NCBI GenBank assembly: GCA_905203995.1
Contig: CAJKXZ010000003.1
Span: 124,001-188,000, forward strand
Length of the DNA stretch: 64,000 nucleotides
Direction of reading: 5' to 3'
Source of the DNA: an uncultured Methanomassiliicoccus sp.
GTDB lineage: Archaea > Thermoplasmatota > Thermoplasmata > Methanomassiliicoccales > Methanomassiliicoccaceae
Shown: piece after piece, positions 59,303-64,000 of the stretch
How the letters are laid out: every line of letters begins with the position of its first letter
Numbering within the stretch: the first letter of the stretch is position 1
Translations under genes and position numbers: made by a program
Notes under the pieces: model-generated
Told to the model about the DNA's origin: nothing
What the model saw: the letters and a program-made list of their open reading frames with translations, nothing else
Database searches by the model: none

Positions 59303-59692
59303 GCTTGGGATTCTTTGATTTCAATTCCATAACCTACATATCCAATTATTCTTGCTTGTGGAAATTATTATTTATCGATTCATTCAATTTAAAAATAACA
59401 AATCATGCATTGCTATGATGAGTATGACAGCATTTTTCAACTTCATCCAGTAGCGTATAAGCGCTCACCTCTCAAGAATTAAACAATTACTTCTCTTGTA
59501 TTCTTTCTTCTTTATTTGCGATTCCAACGATAATAATCAACGTTAACTATCTTTAACTGGCTTTTAAGAATTATCCGCAGTGAACTACTAGATGGTACAA
59601 TTTATATCTCATTGTCTTCTTAGTATTTTCCAATCTTGCATGTTTGATGAGGCTATCGTTATGTTCATAATGGATGTGGCATTGGAGGAGTT
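59303..59692 (+). other. 390-bp AT-rich intergenic region before the DNA ligase gene
   Basis: No gene is supported. A TATA-like element (CAATTTATATC, about 59609-59619) and GGAGGAG just before ATG 59693 serve the ligase. The stretch is AT-rich with no repeat or RNA I can recognise. Confidence 0.45.
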
Positions 59693-61450
59693 ATGCAGTA
59701 CGGAGACCTGGTAAAGGTCTATGAGGCAATAGAATCCACAGCATCTCGTCTGGAGATGGCCGACATTCTTGCTAACTTGTTTAGATCATCTGATTGTAAA
59801 CAGATCCGTACCATAGTCTATATGACTCAGGGAAATATCGTTCCTGATTTCTATCCTGAAAAACTTGGTATGGCTGATAAATTATATCTGAGAGCCTTAT
59901 CCATGGCCACTGGCCAGAAAGCGTCGAAGATCAAGGAGCTTTGGGATAAAGAAGGCGACACAGGAAAAGTTACAGAGTTAGTGTTTGCCAATAAAAGTCA
60001 GACTACTCTTTTTTCACAGGATTTAACTTTAGAAAGGGTACACACCGCCCTTCTTAAGATTTGCCGGGCTGATGGCGACGGCTCGCAGGATCTCAAAATG
60101 AAACTGCTGGCGGATATTCTGCACGATGCTAAACCAAACGAGGCCAAGTACATCGCCAGGCTGGCTACGGGGAGAATGAGGATCGGCATTGCCGCTCAGA
60201 CCGTTATTGATGCTCTGGCCATCGCCTTTGCCACCAAAGCCGACAAACCGGATATTGAACGGGCCTTTAACATCACCTCAGATTTGGGCCTGGTTGGCGA
60301 AACCCTCTGTACTGAAGGCCTTGACGGAGTAAGGAATTTAAAAGTCCACGTCGGCAATCCGATAAGAGCGATGCTCGCCGAGAGACTTTCTTCTCCTGAA
60401 GAGATTCTTGAGCGCTTAGATGGCAAAGCTATGTTTGAATACAAATACGACGGCCTCAGAATTCAGGCGCATATTTCTCCGCAGGAGATTAAACTGTATT
60501 CCCGGCGGCTAGAAGATATGACTGGTCAGTTTCCAGATGTGGCCCAAGCTCTGCGGGAAGCATTTGTGGGCGTCGATGCCATCGTAGAAGGTGAATGTGT
60601 ACCGATTGACATCAACACGGGAGAATTTCTTCCCTTTCAGGAGGTTTCTCACCGGCGGGGCCGAAAGCACGCTTTGGATGAAGCAATTGAAGATTATCCT
60701 GTTAGATTCCATCTTTTTGATTGCCTGTATCTTAACGGGGAAGATCTTACTCTCAAGTCTCTGCCGCAACGCAGAGAATCCTTAAGTCAATGCATTCAAA
60801 CCACCGCTTCTGTGAGGCTTTCCGAAGCGAGAATTTTCAGCTCGGCGGAAGAGGTACAGACTTTCTTCCTGCAGGCTTTAGCTGACGGTTGTGAAGGCCT
60901 AATGGCTAAATCCGTGGGAAACGATTCCATCTATCGTGCCGGTGCAAGAGGCTACCTTTGGATCAAATACAAAAAAGAATACCGATCTGAGATGAACGAC
61001 ACCGTCGATTTGGTAGCGGTGGGTGCGTTTTATGGACGGGGAAAACGTGGAGGTACCTACGGGGCCCTTTTAATGGCCACTTACAACCCAGACAATGACA
61101 TGTTTGAAACAGTCTGCAAATTAGGCAGCGGCTTCAACGATATGGATTTAGCAACCCTTCCTGAAAAACTTAACAAGACGAAGATTGACGCACGTTTTAC
61201 GAGAGTCAATTCTAAGCTGGAAGCGGACGTGTGGTTTGAACCGGCGCTTGTCTTGGAAGTGCGCGGTGCTGAAATTACTCTCTCGCCAATTCATACTTGT
61301 GAATCGGGAGTCGTCCGTGATGATGCTGGTTTTGCTATCCGCTTCCCTCGCTTTACTGGCACAGTCCGTGTAGATAAAGATGCCAGAGGTGCAACAACCA
61401 GCTCAGAAATCATGGAGATGTATCGTAAACAACTCAAGCAATCCAACTGA
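59693..61450 (+). CDS. lig: ATP-dependent DNA ligase
   Basis: 585 residues, standard for archaeal ligases. The adenylation lysine is in FEYKYDGLRIQ (about 250), with EGECVPID, FHLFDCLYLNGEDL and WIKYKKEY as further nucleotidyltransferase motifs, and an OB-fold C-terminus with LVLEVRGAEITLSP. It seals nicks in replication and repair, with an N-terminal DNA-binding domain (about 1-215). GGAGGAG is directly upstream of the ATG. The next gene, rpoL, has its own promoter. Confidence 0.95.
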   Translation: MQYGDLVKVYEAIESTASRLEMADILANLFRSSDCKQIRTIVYMTQGNIVPDFYPEKLGMADKLYLRALSMATGQKASKIKELWDKEGDTGKVTELVFANKSQTTLFSQDLTLERVHTALLKICRADGDGSQDLKMKLLADILHDAKPNEAKYIARLATGRMRIGIAAQTVIDALAIAFATKADKPDIERAFNITSDLGLVGETLCTEGLDGVRNLKVHVGNPIRAMLAERLSSPEEILERLDGKAMFEYKYDGLRIQAHISPQEIKLYSRRLEDMTGQFPDVAQALREAFVGVDAIVEGECVPIDINTGEFLPFQEVSHRRGRKHALDEAIEDYPVRFHLFDCLYLNGEDLTLKSLPQRRESLSQCIQTTASVRLSEARIFSSAEEVQTFFLQALADGCEGLMAKSVGNDSIYRAGARGYLWIKYKKEYRSEMNDTVDLVAVGAFYGRGKRGGTYGALLMATYNPDNDMFETVCKLGSGFNDMDLATLPEKLNKTKIDARFTRVNSKLEADVWFEPALVLEVRGAEITLSPIHTCESGVVRDDAGFAIRFPRFTGTVRVDKDARGATTSSEIMEMYRKQLKQSN

Positions 61451-61482
61451 AGTTTTGGCACTTAGCGGTGTCGCGGTTAAGG

Positions 61483-61495
61483 AAATATTATATAA
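61483..61495 (+). promoter_or_regulatory. TATA box of rpoL
   Basis: AAATATTATATAA about 25-30 bases before ATG 61517, so the rpoL-truD transcript is leaderless or nearly so. Confidence 0.6.
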
Positions 61496-61516
61496 GTGGC
61501 GTAGTATGGACACCTT

Positions 61517-61780
61517 ATGGAACTTCAGCTCCTCGATAAGGACAAGGACTCCATAAGAATCCAAATCCTCGATGCCGACATGACACTCATTCAGCCGATA
61601 ATCAATGAATTGATCAAAGATGAAGGAGTAGATGAGGTAAGGCATATTACTGGACATCCAGAATTGGATTTGCCTATTTTATACATCAGAGTCAACAATG
61701 GGAAGCCACAGACTGCACTCAAGAGAGCAGCCAAAACATTATCCAACGAATACAAAGATGCGCTGGAGAATCTAAAGTAA
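61517..61780 (+). CDS. rpoL: DNA-directed RNA polymerase subunit L
   Basis: 87 residues in the Rpb11-like fold: HPELDLPILYIRVNNGKPQTAL matches archaeal RpoL, which dimerises with RpoD in the polymerase core. MELQLLDKDKDSIRIQI is the standard N-terminus. A TATA box lies about 25-30 bases before the ATG. TruD starts immediately after its stop. Confidence 0.92.
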   Translation: MELQLLDKDKDSIRIQILDADMTLIQPIINELIKDEGVDEVRHITGHPELDLPILYIRVNNGKPQTALKRAAKTLSNEYKDALENLK

Positions 61781-63085
61781 ATGCAAGAATGTAGCGGCGC
61801 TGAGGCTGAAATCGGCCTCGAAGTATTTTTTACAGACTCTCCGGGTATCGGAGGTCGATTGAAACAGGATCCTGAGGATTTTATTGTTGATGAGATCTCT
61901 TTACCGCCCTCTGAGGACAAAAGTGGCTCCTATACGATTGCCAAGGTTACTTCTCAAAATTGGGAAACCAATCGTCTGATCCGTGAACTTTCTAAAACAC
62001 TGGGTATCAGCAGAGATAAAATTGGTTTTGCAGGCACTAAAGATAAACGGGGCATTACTTCACAGCTGATGTCTTTTCAAACACCGCTGGAGAACGTCAG
62101 CCGACTGGCGCTTCATCAGATTGCAATTACTGACCTCTACCGGTCAAAGAAACCTCTGACCATCGGTGATCTAATCGGCAATCATTTCATCATTCGGGCC
62201 CGCAATTCTCCGGTTGATATAGACACCTGCCGGGAATCGATTGCCCAAACTAATCAACAACTCACAAATCTGGGCGGCTTTCCTAATTTCTTTGGTGTAC
62301 AGCGTTTCGGAGCAGTCCGACCGGTGACCCATCTGGTGGGGAAGTGGATTGCCAAAGGCGATCTGGAAAAAGCCGTTATGACTTACGTGGCGCATCCTTT
62401 AGATTCTGAAGGAGAAGATACTCGAGCTGCAAGGGCACGTTTGGAACTCGAAAGGGATTTTGCCGAGGCGATCGAGTACTACCCCAAGACTCTGACTTTT
62501 GAACGAATGATCATTGGTTATCTGGCAAGGAATCCTGAGGACTACGCCGGTTCAATCGGAGTCCTCCCACCTAATCTGCAGATGATGTTTGTCCATGCGT
62601 ATCAATCATACTTGTTTAACCGCATGTTGAGTGAACGTATCCGCCAAGGTCTGCCTTTGAATCGTCCGCTTGTCGGTGATGTAGTGCTTCCGGCAGACCG
62701 GAATGGACTCCCTGATCATGACCATGGTGTTCCGACTACAGAAGCCAACATTGATCTGGTGGAGCGTCAGGTGAAAAAAGGAAAGGCTTTCATCAGCACA
62801 GTCCTGTTTGGTACTGATTCAGTATTTGCTGAAGGGGCACCTGGGGAAATTGAAAGAAAAGTAATCGATGAGGAACAGCTCATCGCTTCTGACTTTATGG
62901 TTCCTTTAATTCATCAATGCAGCTCCAAAGGAAGCCGAAGAGAAATCCTGGGTAGCGTCACCGATCTGGAGATAAACATCCTTGATGATTACTCAGAATT
63001 CTCTTTCTCTTTGAATAAGGGCTGCTATGCAACTGTGCTGCTCCGTGAATTTATGAAGAACGGCACGTTGATGGATTATAGTTGA
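61781..63085 (+). CDS. truD: tRNA pseudouridine(13) synthase TruD
   Basis: 434 residues. FAGTKDKRGITSQ carries the catalytic Asp (GTKD) and DEISLPPSEDKSG, NHFIIRARN and the TRUD insertion domain (about 155-370) are all recognisable. It converts U13 of tRNA-Glu and others to pseudouridine. Its ATG follows the rpoL stop with no gap, so translation is coupled. Confidence 0.92.
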   Translation: MQECSGAEAEIGLEVFFTDSPGIGGRLKQDPEDFIVDEISLPPSEDKSGSYTIAKVTSQNWETNRLIRELSKTLGISRDKIGFAGTKDKRGITSQLMSFQTPLENVSRLALHQIAITDLYRSKKPLTIGDLIGNHFIIRARNSPVDIDTCRESIAQTNQQLTNLGGFPNFFGVQRFGAVRPVTHLVGKWIAKGDLEKAVMTYVAHPLDSEGEDTRAARARLELERDFAEAIEYYPKTLTFERMIIGYLARNPEDYAGSIGVLPPNLQMMFVHAYQSYLFNRMLSERIRQGLPLNRPLVGDVVLPADRNGLPDHDHGVPTTEANIDLVERQVKKGKAFISTVLFGTDSVFAEGAPGEIERKVIDEEQLIASDFMVPLIHQCSSKGSRREILGSVTDLEINILDDYSEFSFSLNKGCYATVLLREFMKNGTLMDYS

Positions 63086-63086
63086 T

Positions 63087-64000
63087 TTATAATCGATAAT
63101 AATCCCTTGTTGCATAGTTGTCTGTAGATTCTTCCTCTTCTTCCGGCGGTTGCTCCTTCTTCTTTTTCTGAGGTTCATCCTGCAGAATGCCGGCGTTACG
63201 CATCAGCCTGGTGGACATTTCTTCTTTATCCGTCTTAGGGTAAGGGTGATAATTGTCCTTTTTCAGCTGTGTACGTTCGGCATCGGCAATGCGTTTCATC
63301 GCCCATTTTTGATGAATGGTCTTTATCTGTTTTTCAGACAACACGACTTCTGAACCTTCTTGTTCCTCATCCTCGCCGCTCTTGAAATTGAGGGGGATAT
63401 GGCAGCGGGGGCAGGAGGCGAAGTTGGAAGCACATTGCATACACATCAGCGTACCGCATTTGGGACAGGCAGCCACTACCTGCTCATCATGGAAGATACA
63501 ATTCCTGCCGCGATATTGGGCTGATTTGGTGTTATAATAAACGTCAACTGCCTTTGAACGGTCAATTGGTTTTTGCGGGGCAGCGTCTTCCGCGGGTTTT
63601 TTCTTGAAGAGAGACACTTCTCTTTTGGTTGTCGTGTTAGCCGCTTCATACCTCATTGGTGCTTCCACTGCTTCTTCACTGTCCCGGTAAGCTGCAGCAT
63701 TAGAGGAGTTGATAATGGTCATCAACTGGCGGGCCATATAGATACCAATATCCAGATACTCCATCAGCTTCAAGGTTGTGTGGTATTCGGAAGGCATTGT
63801 GAAAGCTGTACGCAGCAGCTTTTCCGTCTCTTTGTCCGGCGCCTGAGTTGGAAACTTCATGTTGTTGACTTGACTGATGTACGAGAGGATCTTTTTAGCA
63901 TTGGTTATGTCAGGTTCATCCATTGCTGTATATACTTCTGACAAGTAGAGACCCTTGCGTGCATAACGGGGATTTCCCAAGGTTTTGAGGAGAATCTCTT
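63087..64000 (-). CDS. Zinc-finger/coiled-coil protein, 5' end outside the window
   Basis: At least 304 residues; the frame is still open at base 64000, so the true start lies beyond the window edge. The visible part has a helical N-terminal half (KKILSYISQVNN; LMEYLDIGIYMARQLMT), a central treble-clef or B-box-like cluster (NCIFHDEQVV, CPKC, CMQC, CPRC, about residues 160-195 of the visible portion) and a charged tail (KKKKEQPPEEEEE). The zinc cluster resembles LIM/B-box-like protein-binding domains; family unknown. It is convergent with truD, one base apart. Confidence 0.6.
   Translation of the reverse strand, partial: EILLKTLGNPRYARKGLYLSEVYTAMDEPDITNAKKILSYISQVNNMKFPTQAPDKETEKLLRTAFTMPSEYHTTLKLMEYLDIGIYMARQLMTIINSSNAAAYRDSEEAVEAPMRYEAANTTTKREVSLFKKKPAEDAAPQKPIDRSKAVDVYYNTKSAQYRGRNCIFHDEQVVAACPKCGTLMCMQCASNFASCPRCHIPLNFKSGEDEEQEGSEVVLSEKQIKTIHQKWAMKRIADAERTQLKKDNYHPYPKTDKEEMSTRLMRNAGILQDEPQKKKKEQPPEEEEESTDNYATRDYYRL

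Noticed and set aside
59412..59460. C/D-box small RNA near ATGATGA (59414)
   Set aside because: No CTGA D-box follows at a suitable distance and no paired stem closes it.
1..64000. CRISPR arrays, insertion sequences, integrases and attachment sites
   Set aside because: No regularly spaced repeats, transposase motifs or tRNA-flanking direct repeats were found. The UroD-type tandem repeat is gene duplication and conversion, not an IS.

Overview
The window is a chromosomal stretch of a methanogenic archaeon, most likely a member of the Methanomassiliicoccales (inference). The archaeal assignment rests on an almost complete exosome/proteasome superoperon (Pop5, PsmA, SBDS, Rrp4, Rrp41, Rrp42, eL43, RpoP, Pcc1, prefoldin beta), plus SRP19, eS8, aIF2-beta, RpoL, an ATP-dependent DNA ligase and a Hef-type helicase, with TATA boxes a leader-length upstream of starts. 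The methanogen assignment rests on an hdrA-mvhD-mvhG-mvhA operon, methanogenesis marker 8 (DUF2099), an MtaA/MtbA-type methyltransferase and a DUF1638 protein. No methyl-CoM reductase, rRNA, mobile element or CRISPR array was seen.

Layout. 1-8.2 kb: a zinc-ribbon protein, a hydantoinase-like ATPase, an MFS carrier, two phosphoribosyltransferases, a beta-lactamase-fold protein and a DHH phosphoesterase. 8.2-13.4 kb: the minus-strand information-processing superoperon, closed by a hairpin/T-tract terminator. 13.4-20 kb: a 548-bp leader with a possible structured RNA, then the electron-bifurcating heterodisulfide reductase/hydrogenase operon. 20-30 kb: housekeeping genes (phosphoesterases, NAD(P)HX repair, SRP19, eS8, aIF2-beta) and a Sel1-repeat protein. 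30.4-33.7 kb: tRNA-Ser(GGA) and an amino-acid operon (ACT protein, homoserine dehydrogenase, citramalate synthase). 35-48 kb: an accessory methyl-metabolism region with marker 8, an MtaA-like enzyme, two tandem UroD-type methyltransferase-like genes that share a 357-bp identical tract, a two-CxxC redox protein, a radical SAM enzyme, a second zinc-ribbon protein, a kinase-less MEDS-PAS-REC sensor and a PaaK-like AMP ligase. 48-54 kb: isocitrate dehydrogenase, an FAD-less HdrA-ferredoxin-MvhD fusion, and desulfoferrodoxin/rubrerythrin behind a palindromic candidate operator. 54-64 kb: an MFS carrier, methyltransferase, IscA-like protein, Hef helicase, DNA ligase, RpoL, TruD and a partial zinc-finger protein.

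How it fits together. MvhADG would feed H2 electrons to HdrA, whose HdrBC partners lie outside the window; MtaA/UroD-type enzymes handle methyl groups. The FAD-less Hdr/MvhD fusion could be an extra electron branch. The most unusual block is 36.2-47.8 kb. There, UroD-type proteins, a WxCxxC/CxxC redox protein, a CPxDCGLC radical SAM protein and a PaaK-like ligase recall gene sets that in bacteria travel together around DVU_1551-1558/TrsS. That link is from memory of family names and is not demonstrated here.

Several transcription units end in bacterial-looking hairpin plus T-tract structures, and many starts are set by GGTG/GGAG Shine-Dalgarno motifs. The hdr-mvh operon and the second UroD-type gene use visibly more biased codons than their neighbours, suggesting high expression.
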